A program made the position numbers and the translations under genes. The notes below the pieces were generated by a model that was given only the letters and a program-made list of their open reading frames with translations, did not search any database and was not told the DNA's origin. A stretch of 64,000 bases of DNA from Kwoniella bestiolae CBS 10118 (taxonomy: Eukaryota; Basidiomycota; Tremellomycetes; Tremellales; Cryptococcaceae), in assembly GCF_000512585.2 (NCBI RefSeq), contig NC_089246.1, positions 1,488,001-1,552,000 on the forward strand, written 5' to 3'. Every line of letters begins with the position of its first letter. Position 1 is the stretch's first letter. This document shows positions 9,990 through 20,667 of this stretch, piece by piece.

Positions 9990-12521
9990 ATGGCCGAGGA
10001 AGGTTCGAGCCAAGGCCCTAAAGAACAGATCATTGTTGATCTCGAACCGGGATCGGAATGGAGGTTTGAACTAGAAGCGGATGAGAATATAGCTTTGAGG
10101 GTGAGTTCATCTCGGTTTTGTAGGATTGTTATAAGAAGAGATATGGTCTATCATTCTTCGTGAGTCATCTCTCCACGTTGTACGTATTTGCGAGCAAAGC
10201 TGATATCATCATCCATTATTTTATCCCCCTTTGCTCCCTACTTCTCACTTTGCACCTCTCTCATATGGATGCTCTACCAATGAAATGCATGGTATCTAGC
10301 TGCATGTTCGAGATGCTATATCTTTCTATGATGGGGTGTGCTAGTAATTGTGCTGTCTCGGAGATGAAGTGCATGACGAACAGAGAAATATATCCTCATC
10401 CCACTCTCTCTTCTCCCTTCGCTCGTCATTGTATTGGCGTACCTCTCCCATTTCTCACGATATTTTCGACGCCACTTGATATTTCGCAGAGATCAAGGCC
10501 ATCAATCTACTTACCCAATGTCATATGCTGACTTCTGACCTGATTCGTGTTGTTAGGTCCTCTCTCCCGACCCAGTATTTATAAACTCCGAAGAACTCCC
10601 TCCAGCGACTTGGTACCCTATACACCGATACACCAAGGGAGCGCTGTATGCCCCCACGCAAGCGAGAGTAGAAGGTGATTCCATTCCATCTCCCTTATTA
10701 CGAACTCACTGACTCCCACTTGATAGTTACCTCTCTCCTTGCTTCTCAGTACACCTCAACATCCACCATCCACCCTCAACTACTCAATGTCCACCTCGCA
10801 CTCGAACGCACGCGTATACTTGCGAAGAGATATCTATACGGTACTGGATCCAATGGTGCTGACCGAGTAGAGAGGGGACCCAGGGTCATGATAATGGGAC
10901 CGCCCAGTTCGGGGAAGACGACGGTGGTGAAGAATTTGGTCAATCTGGCTTTGAGTAGTGGGATGGGATGGACGGTTGGTGTAGGTGGACTCGATCCGTC
11001 TAGTGTGAGTAGCTCTTCTTGTGGAATCAACACCACTGTCCTTATAAAATTGAATCTGCTATGCTGATTCCCACTGCAGCCATCAAACCTCATACCTGGT
11101 ACTCTTTCCCTCTCAACCCCCTCTCATCCAATTCCAACCCACCAGTTGGCCCATCCATTCGGCTCACCACCTACCTCGACACCTTCAAATACGCTCTCCG
11201 CGGATATCCCTACAGTCGGATGGTGGCTGGGTGGATTGGAGCCAACGAATAGAAATGCGGAGGTTTGGAAAGTGCTGATTGAGAGGATGGGGGAGGATTG
11301 GAAGAAGCGATGTGAGAGGGATAAGATGGGTGAGTATGCGTTGTGATGGTGACCAACTACACTTGAAACTCATTCTTAAGATCTAGGATATAATTCTGTT
11401 CCGATGCAAGAAGGCTATGGGCTGACTATGCGTTTTCTTATCCAGCCCTCGCTTCTGGATTGATAGTCGACACCTCAAGTGCATTCACCAACCCTTTGTT
11501 AGGTACCAAGAAAGATGACCCGAAAGCACGATACACCTTGGTATCCCAAGCAGTAGAAGCGTTCGATAGTATGTCCAGCTGTCCACTCCTTTTTGGAAGC
11601 TGCACAGCTGACCTTCGATCATGTCTTATAGTCGATACAATCCTCGTCATAGGCCACGAGAAATTACACATCGACCTATCACGATTACCCGCCCTGCAGC
11701 AAAAGGGCGTAGGCGTAATTAGAATACCCAAATCTGGAGGTGTCGTCGATGTGGATGATACTCAGAGAGAACTCATACAATCATTCCAGATTAGGAGTTA
11801 TTTCTATGGTGAACCTCCTTTACCTAGGGAATTGACGGGTTTGCTGGGGAAGATGGTCAGTACGGATGGGAGTTTGAACCCTTATAGTTTTCAGATTGGT
11901 TGGGAGACGTTGGTGGTGCTTAGGGTTGGTGAGGGTGAGTCGATTGCCTCCCATTTATCCTCTCTTCTGATCATCCTGACAATGGTAGAAGTGACAGAAT
12001 GCTAAAACAAGTTTGATCGTAGAAAACTCCGCACCCTCCTCCGCCCTCCCCCTCGGCTCGTCCCGTACCCTCTCTCCCACCCGTCTTACGCGAGTAGACC
12101 CATCTGGTCCAGCACATGTGGTAAGACTACTCAACACGGTCCTAGCTATAGTGGATATCAAGCCTGAAGATAGGATCAAACCTGAGAAATCACCAAAAGT
12201 TGAAGAACTTAAGACTGAGGGTGTAGAAGGTGACGAGGTGAAGGAGGAAGAGGAAGAAGAGGATATGGAGGAAGTTCCGTTTAGGGAGGAGATTGGGACG
12301 AGGGAGGTATTGGGCTTTATCGTCATGTGAGTCCGCCTTCTCTGAACGAGATCATCATTATGTCAAGAGGTTTTGGGCGCCGTTGGCTGATATGATCATT
12401 GCACCGTAGCACCGCCATCGACACACAGAAAAAGAAATATACAGTGTTATCGCCCAGTCCTGGTAAATTACCTTCGACGGTGGCTATAGCAGGATCAATA
12501 GAATGGGTGGATTCGGCTTAG
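9990..12521 (+). CDS. CLP1: Clp1, mRNA cleavage factor subunit / polynucleotide-kinase fold protein
   Basis: Clp1 is a subunit of the pre-mRNA 3'-end cleavage machinery (yeast CF IA with Pcf11; in animals also an RNA 5'-kinase in the tRNA splicing complex). Eight exons (9990-10100, 10557-10674, 10727-11004, 11080-11329, 11446-11568, 11632-11934, 12023-12326, 12410-12521) encode 532 residues. The N-terminal domain starts E-Q-I-I-V-D-L-E-P-G-S-E-W-R-F-E. The Walker A loop G-P-P-S-S-G-K-T-T is at about residues 134-142. Then come V-G-G-L-D-P-S-S, the G-W-W-L-G segment, G-L-I-V-D-T-S-S-A-F, and L-V-I-G-H-E-K-L. The C-terminal domain is interrupted by a Glu-rich insert encoded near 12170-12280. 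Intron 1 is 456 nt, far longer than the others. Whether kinase activity is kept cannot be told from sequence; yeast Clp1 binds ATP but lacks it. Confidence 0.94.
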
Positions 12522-13033
12522 CGAGTGTACTGTACACCGTTGACTGTCATCAGTCTCGCACTTGGCTAAACTTGCAAGCCTCACGGTTGCGACCTGGAGG
12601 TATCTGTAAAGAAGAAATGCATTGCATGACATGAATGATACCGTGTATATAATGATGTCCAATGGTAAAGGTCAACGCGTTCCTATCATATACCTATCTA
12701 GATCAAATACAGACACACTGGGAAATACATACTGAACCTAACAGTAGGGAGGAGTGTACAACCTTGTACAGAGATTTGACAGTTCAGCGTACAACTTGTC
12801 TTACAATCTAATTCCTCTCATCCTGAGTGATGGTAAGGATCCAACCAATAAAACAGAAAAACAAAGTCAAAGGAGTAATGAAAGCCACGACGATGAGCCA
12901 GTTTCTGAAATTCTCTCTTTTCTTTCCTACACGGCGTACAATCATTCATTCATTAGCTTTTGACACTTTCATTGGACTTGGACTTGAGTGTGTATTGTGT
13001 AATCAAGGCGGAACTTGGTGTGTGTGAACCGGA
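12522..13033. other. Convergent 3' region between CLP1 and the hypothetical gene
   Basis: 512 bp without a recognised gene; short frames are not splice-supported. Confidence 0.5.
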
Positions 13034-13596
13034 TCACTCACGTCTCTCCTCATCCCCTGGCGCATCTGCAACCTGTACCCTAAGTCTCTGAGGCGGATTT
13101 GACCTGAACCCCACCCACGCTTCGTCCATTATTTTCCCCCATCTATCTGGTTGGGGTCGTCCGTGAGCATCGAGCATTTCCACAGGTGAGAGGAACTCGA
13201 TTCGATGCGGTGGATAGGTCGCTAGGAGGGGAAAACCTCTTTGGACTATTGCGATTGTTTCCTGTGTGAGTGCATGACATTAGCATGACATCCTTGATAT
13301 ACAGTTGTATCACATTGCACGTTTATAAATGTAAGTATTTATATAACGGAAGAAGCACCCACCTCCTTAGTCTCCCCTAATACACCCAACGCATCTTGTT
13401 GATCTCCCCTGATAGGCCATCGAGGTACGAACGTATAAGTCACATTGTGTGTAATCGTACCAGTACCGGATGATTCGCCCACTCTAGGTGGATAGGCTGG
13501 AAGCTCATCATTGTGCGATTGGTCCTCTGCATCAAAGAGGGGTAGAGACTCTTCGTCGGATTTGGAATGCTTCTGATATGAAGGTAGGAGAGGCAT
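13034..13596 (-). CDS. Hypothetical protein, 153 residues, two exons
   Basis: No family recognised. Exon 1 (13363-13596) starts M-P-L-L-P-S-Y-Q-K-H and encodes a disordered acidic/Pro stretch (E-L-P-A-Y-P-P-R) followed by T-I-T-H-N-V-T-Y-T-F-V-P-R-W-P-I. A 101-nt intron joins in phase 0 to exon 2 (13034-13261), which is globular-looking: T-I-A-I-V-Q-R-G-F-P-L-L, then R-W-G-K-I-M-D-E-A-W-V-G-F. No signal peptide or membrane segment is seen. The L-P-x-Y motif resembles a PPxY-type adaptor site but is too weak to call. A further 3' intron cannot be excluded because the stop lies inside a gtgagt sequence. Confidence 0.65.
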
Positions 13597-14081
13597 GTTG
13601 TTGGGTTATCGTGATGTGACTATAGGGTGATGATTGAGATATCAAATGAAGATGGGAAGCAGTGGCGAATATCTTTGTTCGTAAGTATACTCTATAAGTT
13701 ATCCGTTGCTGTGCTGTGCTAGCTTTGTCTTGGCGCTCCATGCAGACGGAGGGGGTGACGGAGTAGGGAGTAAAATAAAGTGCACAGGCACGGAATAAGG
13801 TTATATGGTAGTTGTGATATCATGGTTATAACGGAGCCGGAGGATTGAGTCGAAGGACACTCGCTCGTACACAACATGTGAAACGAAACATTGAACGAAC
13901 AAAAAAGAATCGTTGTTACTCAATGGAGTTGCCTAGTAAAACAGCATGTGACCCTTATAGATATATCTGATATATCACAAGTCATCCCCCTTCATCCATT
14001 CTTGAACGTATCCAACCTCAACACCCACTTCGGCTATCCAGCTCACACCTGTCAGTTAACTAACTTACCACATTACTCACA
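13597..14081. promoter_or_regulatory. Divergent promoter, hypothetical gene / coiled-coil gene
   Basis: 485 bp between outward-facing starts; no gene or clear motif seen. Confidence 0.4.
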
Positions 14082-15029
14082 ATGTCCTCATCCCCCTCTG
14101 CCTCTCAATCCTCCTGGTCCCTAATCGACTACTCAAAAAGCGACGCATCTACGGTCGACCATCTTCCCCTTCCCGACGAATCAGAGATCCTCCGTTCCCG
14201 CCTCTCCGACCTAGAACGGAAGAACGCAATACTCGAAGACCAGCTGCGCGACCTTCGTTATACCACCACCAACCAGTCCGATGAGATTATGATGGTCCGA
14301 AGAAAATTGGCTGAGCTGGAAGATGAACGGACGTACCTTGTTGCTGGGCTCGATCCAGCCAGGAGGGAGTTGGAAGGGGAATTGAGGAGGTTGAAAGTGG
14401 ATTTAGGTAGGGAGAGGGATAAATCCCGAAAGGGGGTGTTGGAAGATCTCTTAGGTCGATCAGGTTTGAGAGGGAACGAAGAGGACGGTGAGATTTCCAG
14501 AGCTATATGGGTAGATCAGGAGAGACGAATCGAACAGCTCGGTCAAGATTTGGAATCAACCACTAAAGAATTGACGGAGAAGATCCTAGAGAACCAGGAA
14601 TTACATTATATCAACCAGAACCTCGAGACACAAAATGCGAAGCTTACGAATGAGATTAGGGAGATGGGAGGGAACGAAGATAAGTTGAAGAGTTATAAGA
14701 GCTCTATATCGAATATCAAGAAGAAGTATAAGAAGCAGTTGGAGATGAAGGAGAAGGAGTTGAAAGGGGAATATAAGAAGAAGCAGGATGAGGTCAAGAA
14801 TGAGAAGATGAAATCAGAGGAAAGCAATAAGAAGGGGAACGATAAGGAGAATGAGATTGAGGAGTTGAAGAAGAAGAATGAGAAGTTGAGTAGGATTATC
14901 GAGAAAGCTAAGAGGGAGAATGAAGAGGTTAGTGAGTTGTTGGAGAGGAGTCAGGCAGAAATGGATAGGTTGAGTGAGGAGGTCGAGGGGAAGTTGAAGA
15001 TTATTGAGGGGTTGGGGAGGAAGGAGTAG
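14082..15029 (+). CDS. Single-exon coiled-coil protein, function unknown
   Basis: 315 residues without introns, unusual in this intron-rich window. After a Ser-rich lead (M-S-S-S-P-S-A-S-Q-S-S-W) nearly the whole chain has heptad character: L-R-S-R-L-S-D-L-E-R-K-N-A-I-L-E-D at about residues 38-54, a long Lys/Glu-rich helix from ~185, and a last block of L-S-R-I-I-E-K-A-K-R-E-N. No catalytic motif. It resembles generic coiled-coil tethers; homology to a named family cannot be claimed. It lies beside three more coiled-coil genes (15.2-20 kb). Purine-rich coding at the 3' end reflects Lys/Glu codons. Confidence 0.75.
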   Translation: MSSSPSASQSSWSLIDYSKSDASTVDHLPLPDESEILRSRLSDLERKNAILEDQLRDLRYTTTNQSDEIMMVRRKLAELEDERTYLVAGLDPARRELEGELRRLKVDLGRERDKSRKGVLEDLLGRSGLRGNEEDGEISRAIWVDQERRIEQLGQDLESTTKELTEKILENQELHYINQNLETQNAKLTNEIREMGGNEDKLKSYKSSISNIKKKYKKQLEMKEKELKGEYKKKQDEVKNEKMKSEESNKKGNDKENEIEELKKKNEKLSRIIEKAKRENEEVSELLERSQAEMDRLSEEVEGKLKIIEGLGRKE

Positions 15030-15232
15030 ATATGAGATGAGTAGGGGTCATCATGGATAATGGCCGTCTTGGTTGTACGTATCGTGTTTTTCAATTGTAC
15101 TTCTATCTCTCACATTTCATTGTTCTACTTGGCTTCAAAATCTTATCAAAAACCTAGTCATGTACAAAATGCAAAAATCCAATTACCAATTCCCACCGTA
15201 TCCTCACCATTACAATATCACAACCAAACCTA

Positions 15233-16336
15233 CTACTCATCATCAATCACGATACACTCAATCTTCACCTTCTTCACATCCTCCTCCCCTGCTCGTCCCC
15301 GTCCCCATTCCCCACCCCATCTCCTCTTCCTCAAACTCAACTTCTTCTCCCTCTCATCCAACTTCCACTTTGCCTCCTCCAACCTCCTCCTTTCCACCTC
15401 AATCTCCCTCTCCTCATGCATCTCATCCACCCGGTCCTGTAGATCCTTGTTCCTCCTCTCTACTTCATCTCTCTTCACCTCTGCTTTGCTTAGTCGGTTC
15501 TGCAATTCCTCAATTCGCTCTTGCATCTTGAGCATCTCTTCGTTTGGGTTTGGATGGGCCTCTTCGGCAATGTTATTGTTTTGGATATTAACCTGGTCGG
15601 TCAAGTGGATAGGGCTTGGGGCAGCTTGGTCTTGAGTTGCTTGATCCCGGTGAGTCTCGGATACCTCTTCCACTTCGTCAAGATGTTCACTTCCCGGTTC
15701 ATCCTCATCCTCATCCTCATCGTCTTCTTCGCAATCGCTTTCCATTTCATCTTCCTCTTCCTCGGCCAACGAAAGATCTGAGCTCCAAGTATCCTCCTCC
15801 TCCTCTTCAGACGAAAGATCGGAATTCCAACCATCCTCATCCTCATCCTCATCTCCATCCCACATTTCCTTCATCTTCAACCTCTTCGTGCCTCCTCTCA
15901 CTCTCAATCCCATCTTCCTCTCCTCTACAGAAGGAACGTGCATCCACCTGTAATCCTCGAAAGGCGGATGATTATGCTCCATATGACTTTTCCCCCAATC
16001 CACCTTAAACGGTCCATCCACAGCCGCTTTCTTGGAGTTACTAACATTGTTGAAATACAGCCGATGGTCACATCCGGTCTTGTACCTTGCTTTGTCTTTA
16101 CGATATGACTTTCCGTGCGTACCGAAGCTTGAACAGAGGAGGTAGAAAGATCGATTTTTACCGAAAGGTCTTCCTCTAGGATTGGTATATCCATGACCTT
16201 CATTCCTCGCGTGGAGTTTTAGGGTGTGCTCGATATTCCAGAAAGAAGCTTTGGATAGGGCGTTAAGTGTGGGGACGGATGGTGGTTTACAGAGTGAGCC
16301 TGAGGTGATATTACCAGGAGTAGGTTTTGGAACCAT
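15233..16336 (-). CDS. FAR1/WRKY-GCM1-like zinc module plus coiled-coil protein (paralogue A)
   Basis: A single exon of 367 residues from a real ATG. Residues ~31-127 form a compact module: S-F-W-N-I-E-H-T-L, G-H-G-Y-T, F-Y-L-L-C (Cys68), T-G-C-D (Cys89), D-G-P-F, and M-E-H-N-H-P-P-F-E (His121/His123). The C..C..HxH order and the closing HNH fit the FAR1 / WRKY-GCM1 DNA-binding fold of Mutator-like transposases and transcription factors derived from them. A very acidic middle (~155-225, Asp/Glu/Ser runs) and a C-terminal coiled coil (~270-345) follow. No transposase DDE domain or terminal repeats are seen, so this looks like a host gene, perhaps a domesticated DNA-binding protein. It shares the module with the next gene upstream at 16959-17976. 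Function unknown. Confidence 0.75.
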   Translation of the reverse strand: MVPKPTPGNITSGSLCKPPSVPTLNALSKASFWNIEHTLKLHARNEGHGYTNPRGRPFGKNRSFYLLCSSFGTHGKSYRKDKARYKTGCDHRLYFNNVSNSKKAAVDGPFKVDWGKSHMEHNHPPFEDYRWMHVPSVEERKMGLRVRGGTKRLKMKEMWDGDEDEDEDGWNSDLSSEEEEEDTWSSDLSLAEEEEDEMESDCEEDDEDEDEDEPGSEHLDEVEEVSETHRDQATQDQAAPSPIHLTDQVNIQNNNIAEEAHPNPNEEMLKMQERIEELQNRLSKAEVKRDEVERRNKDLQDRVDEMHEEREIEVERRRLEEAKWKLDEREKKLSLRKRRWGGEWGRGRAGEEDVKKVKIECIVIDDE

Positions 16337-16958
16337 GATATCGGATCCAGGTCAATTTTTGATAGGACGATGAGTAGATTCAAGAGGTTCAGGTCAGAAA
16401 GGAAAGGAAAGGAAAGGGATATATCGTTTCTGGTATAGGAGAGTATAAGCTCGGTTGGCAAGGGATTGTGGTCGAGATGGAGATAGTGAGGTCACCTGGA
16501 GGGATATGTTCCTTTTTGCAGTCCAGCCAGGATGTATATGAATAATCGTTTCCTAGTGGGATGTCGATGGAGAATAAAAGAGAAGAATTAGAAGGAAAAG
16601 GAAAAGGAAATCATCTCAATATACAGTACTACTACCACTTGTCCTGCCTAGCATCGACACGAGTACAGTGTCCATCCTTGGGTCCTTTGGCTCCTAAAAA
16701 AACGCGATGATCTGTGCGTCGATGAGATTTGATCTGATTTGTATTTATACACGCATACATAATGATATACGATACACAACTATACATATAACCTGTATAC
16801 AGGTGGAAATTCACACACATGTAAATCATGGGTAGAACCACTTCCTCTACCACTTCTCTCCCCTAACACGACTACGATGATGATGCCGAGTGCTCAGCAG
16901 ATGACCTAATTTCAACTCTGATACTGATACTGACTACTCCCCGTCACAATCACTCAGC
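16337..16958. promoter_or_regulatory. Promoter of FAR1-like paralogue A with GGAAA repeat
   Basis: 622 bp between two minus-strand paralogues. A (GGAAA)n run lies at 16396-16418, about 60 bp upstream of the start codon (TTTCC on the coding strand). The same repeat precedes paralogue B. No other gene seen. Confidence 0.5.
16396..16418. repeat. (GGAAA)n microsatellite upstream of paralogue A
   Basis: About four tandem GGAAA units immediately 5' of the coding start on the minus strand, giving a TTTCC pyrimidine tract in the sense direction. Confidence 0.8.
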
Positions 16959-17976
16959 TCAATCCTCCATCAAAGCCAACCATCTCTCATCCAACTTCCT
17001 CTTCTTCTCCGCACTGTCCACTTGAGACTCTTCATACACCTTTCTCTTCTTTCGATCATCTTCCATCAATCCTTGTTGTTCTCTCGTGATCGCTTTCAAC
17101 TCTTCATACTTTCTTCTATACTCATCACCTTCCTCTCTGTACGTCGTCTCATTAACTTTTCCTTGGTACTTTTCCAAGAAGTAGCATCTTCCTCCTCAAC
17201 TTTACAATCTCATCCTCACTATCTCGAAGTTTCATCTTGAGTCGTTGGATGTGATGATTCAAGGGATCAAAGTTGAGTTTCCAAGGTACATCTTCCTTCT
17301 CTCTTGCTTCCTCGATCGATCCATCTTGTTTTTCGCTTTGTTCATCCTGATCACCGTTTCTGTTGTCTTTGTCCTTCTCTGGGAGTGAAATCGATGATTT
17401 TTCCGAGTTGTCGGTGGAGATGGAGGGGGAGAACTGAGTGTGAAGTTGGATGTGAGATCCAGCACGAGTCGCACGAGTATTGTTTTGATGTGATATCTGA
17501 CGATACATCGTTTTCTTCTCTTCTATCGTGAAGACTGGCCAATTGAGGAAAGCCTCGATAGGAGCATGATTGTGATCGAGCAACCCACCATCCATCACGA
17601 GCACGAACGGACCACTGAGAGGATCATGGGTGTCTCTTTCCTTCTCATATCTAAAATCTAAAACATAATTGCATTTACTTTCCTTCGTATCTTCCTGGCA
17701 ATCGGGCACAAAGATATGACGGGAACAAACTAATCTGAAGGTGCGTGACCGCCCGGCTAGTATGTCGTTTCCCTTGAGTAGGTATGTATATCCTTGAGTT
17801 TTGGCGAATGTATTTAATTCATATTCGATCTCCCAGAAACTCTTCTTAGCTAATTGTCTGATGGAGTCGATATCGGGTGTCCGAGAAAGCTGAGGTGAGG
17901 GAGGAGTTGGGGGAGAGGAAGAGGATGTTGACGAAGATGGGCCGAATAGAGATGCGAGGTCACTGGTATCAGACAT
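16959..17976 (-). CDS. FAR1/WRKY-GCM1-like zinc module plus coiled-coil protein (paralogue B)
   Basis: Start taken at 17976 (M-S-D-T-S-D-L); an in-frame ATG 15 codons upstream is possible. Residues ~46-140 repeat the paralogue A module: S-F-W-E-I-E-Y-E-L, G-Y-T-Y, F-R-L-V-C (Cys84), S-K-C-N (Cys102), S-G-P-F and L-D-H-N-H-A-P-I-E (His135/His137). A Ser/Glu-rich linker and a coiled coil (I-Q-R-L-K-M-K-L-R-D) follow. The first exon frame stops at 17152. A second frame with coiled-coil character (Y-R-R-K-Y-E-E-L-K) continues to 16959 and can be joined by an intron of 37 nt (gtaaag...aaaag) or 58-64 nt (gtgagg...); I favour splicing but cannot fix the junction. Same strand and shared upstream repeat with paralogue A suggest tandem duplication. 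Confidence 0.7.
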
Positions 17977-18715
17977 CTTGAGGTTTACTCGGAAGCAAGG
18001 AAGGGATGAAGGAAGAGTCATTTGCAGTCGACAATGAGGGAAGTTGGCAGAAGATTTTGGTTGCTGAGGTTACTGATCCAACGTGTAAGTCAGTAGGATG
18101 TACTTGATAAAGACCATGCATCGTTCACAGACACCAATCATACAGAAGGATAGCATGAGGGAGATTGCTTGGGTCCAAGCAGAAGTCTATCCGGTGGACC
18201 ACCTCCACCACCCGAACATTACCTCTGTGACGCGTCCGAAGTGAGTATGAGGTGACTCACCTTTTCGAATGATTCGGAAGGGTGAGATGTGTGCGAGTGC
18301 GAGATTGGTTGATTTGATCGATATACGTTAGAGAAGAGGTAGCTGGAGTTGGGATGAGAAAAGGAAGGAAAGGAAAGGAAAGGAAAGGATGAATAAGTTG
18401 ATCTTGCTTCGTATCCACTCAATTCGTGATCAGAATAAGAGATAATACCCATCCATCAACTCAATCGCAATAATGATCCGTGCGTCGACTCGTATTTGCA
18501 AGGGGGTCCGTGCTCGCACCTCAAGTGATATACTTACATACACACATGGAATTGAGATTGAAACGAAAAGTACAATATCATCCTTCATTCCTCACTCTTC
18601 ACTCTTCTTTCTGTCCTACTTTCCTCTTTCACCTTCGAGCCCTTTCTTTTCGCAATGTCCCAGTCATAGTCAACCCGCGTTCTCACTACGTCAAGCTCAA
18701 CTCATATCAACCGAT
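17977..18715. promoter_or_regulatory. Divergent promoter with GGAAA repeat
   Basis: 739 bp between paralogue B (minus) and the next coiled-coil gene (plus). It includes a (GGAAA)n run at 18359-18389. A CT-rich tract (18595-18660) precedes the plus-strand start. Confidence 0.5.
18359..18389. repeat. (GGAAA)n microsatellite upstream of paralogue B
   Basis: About five tandem GGAAA units, matching the repeat 5' of paralogue A. Here it lies ~385 bp from the coding start and could belong to either divergent gene. Confidence 0.8.
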
Positions 18716-19955
18716 ATGCCACCCGTGAGACATTCTGCCAAATCAAACAGAGATAGCGTAAGTCCAGAATCTCCATTACAAAGCAAAAGAGCGCGCAACG
18801 ATGCTGAACCGCGGAATTTGCCACCTCGCCACCTGATCTCGTCAGCTCAAATGCTCCCCTTACCCCGCTCGCTCTCCTCCATCTTCATCTTCATCTTCGT
18901 CGTCTTCGTCTTCTTCGTCCACCTCGACTGTACGATCCGACTCCCTCCTCCCCAATAAAGGTCTGGATGAGCTCGATGTACTGCGATCCACCCTCCATGA
19001 GACCGAACGCAAGGTCATCATTCTCAGAGATCAATTCATCACCAAGGAAGAGGAGTATATCCAACTCTGTAAAGAGAATGAACGACTCTCTACCCAGCTC
19101 AAGATGTACCCTGACATTCCCACCACTGGAGAAGGCAGTAATACGGGTTCAAATGGAGAATTGATCAAAACGATCGAAGAGAAAGATAAGGAGATCAGAA
19201 AGTTCAAGATGGATCATATGGGGTGTGATCTCATTCGATGTAATCACCGTCTCAGACAGGATGGGTTGAAGTTGGAGAAGGAAACTACTTACTCGATCAA
19301 ATCTGACCGTACTCCCTTCAAAACCAACACTAGCCAGAACAAATTCTTACTCTCCCACCGAGACCTGCTGATCGAGCTGAAATCCCTCAAAGAGCAAAAC
19401 GGGCAGCTCAACTCACAGCTCAGAGAATCAGACGAAGAATTATCAAATCAAATATCCATTAATATCTCATACCAAGATGAGATCGACGGTTTACTTACCT
19501 ACAAGAGACAACATGAAGAGTTGAAAGTCAAGTATGGAGATGAGGTTGGGAGGAAGATGAAGGTGGATTTGGTATTTGCGAATAATAAGATTACGGAGTT
19601 GAATAGACGATTGGCTCGGCTCGAGGAGGAGAAGAGGAAGCTGGAAGATTCAGTCAATACGCTGGACATTCATCAATCTGTCTCTGATGACGATGGAGAA
19701 GGATCTAGCGATGGTACCAAGGATGATACCAAACCGTCTACTGAACTCGATACCAATCTCCCAAAACATGTCATCGTCAAGAGAGAAATAGCAAGTAGCT
19801 CTAGCGCAGCATCAAGATCCAGTGTAACCTCCGAGACCAGCGATCGAAAAGGGAAGAAACGAGTATCTGAGAGAAGTGGCGGCGGTTCGGATGAGAAGAA
19901 GAAAAGTAAATCGACATCTAGAACGGACCAGGTCAAGGAGGAAGAGAGGATCTGA
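18716..19955 (+). CDS. Ser-rich coiled-coil protein, function unknown
   Basis: Two exons (18716-18757, 18846-19955) encode 383 residues. The 88-nt intron has a gtaagt donor and a tcgtcag acceptor, and its removal is required to keep the frame open. After M-P-P-V-R-H-S-A-K there is a run of about 14 consecutive Ser codons (mixed TCT/TCA/TCG, 18882-18923). A long coiled coil follows (L-D-E-L-D-V-L-R-S-T-L-H-E; E-L-N-R-R-L-A-R-L-E-E-E-K). The tail is acidic/basic and disordered, with K-K-R and K-K-K-S-K clusters that could act as nuclear signals. No catalytic motif. It is head-to-head with FAR1-like paralogue B, so the two may share regulation. Confidence 0.75.
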
Positions 19956-20667
19956 TCCGGGTAAAGGTTACTGTATGTCAAAGTAAAGTGAGTGCTTTCA
20001 ACTATCTGCTGAAGAAAAGGTTGAGCTAACGGGAGCTGCCTTACACGCAGTCCCGCGTAGCAAGTATAAACCATGTCATGTGTATGATTTCGATGATCAT
20101 CTTCTTGTGAGATTGTGCGACTATAAATAACGTTACTGTATTGTTGTGAGACTTGGTAATTGTATTTGTATTCCGATTTTCTGTACTATAAAATCATGTT
20201 CAACATTTCAATATGCTATTAGTATTGTATAGTCTGATTTGTACACGAGTGCGAAGAGTATTACGTTTGTATGCGTGACCTTATAATGTGGATGATTAAT
20301 ACTGTATATGCAACTATGTGAATATGTTATAAGATATGTAAATTCATCTTTCATATCATCGAACCCACCAGGTACGGTCCATGTGGTGGAATTCGTCAAT
20401 CTTTGAACAAATGAGAAATTTCGAGTGCAAAGAAAGACTAAGAGTAATGACTTTGTGGAGGACTACGTTAACTTCGAAAATTTATCATCATGTGTTGTGA
20501 TTGTAATCCTGTTCTCATATATATGTGTCTATATTCTATCATGTACGCTGGCTCATTTGTAATCGCCATACCTGAATGTCGTTTTTATGTTATATAATAT
20601 GCATTTTTTCAGCCCATCCCATGCAAAGCAAAAAGAGCTATTATGTCATATCTCACACCCCCACTCC
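19956..20667. other. AT-rich convergent intergenic region
   Basis: 712 bp between convergent genes, noticeably AT-rich from about 20100 to 20620 with many TATA/TGTA words. No gene or RNA was recognised. Confidence 0.5.

Noticed and set aside
10160..10531. 123-codon plus-strand frame inside CLP1 intron 1
   Set aside because: Lies wholly within a well-defined intron; Cys/Met/Leu/Ser-rich composition typical of random sequence.
15233..17976. FAR1-like genes as part of a Mutator-type transposon
   Set aside because: No DDE transposase domain, terminal inverted repeats or target-site duplication seen around them.
20100..20620. AT-rich stretch as possible centromere or replication origin
   Set aside because: Only about 0.5 kb, between two housekeeping-type genes, no repeats or transposon remnants.
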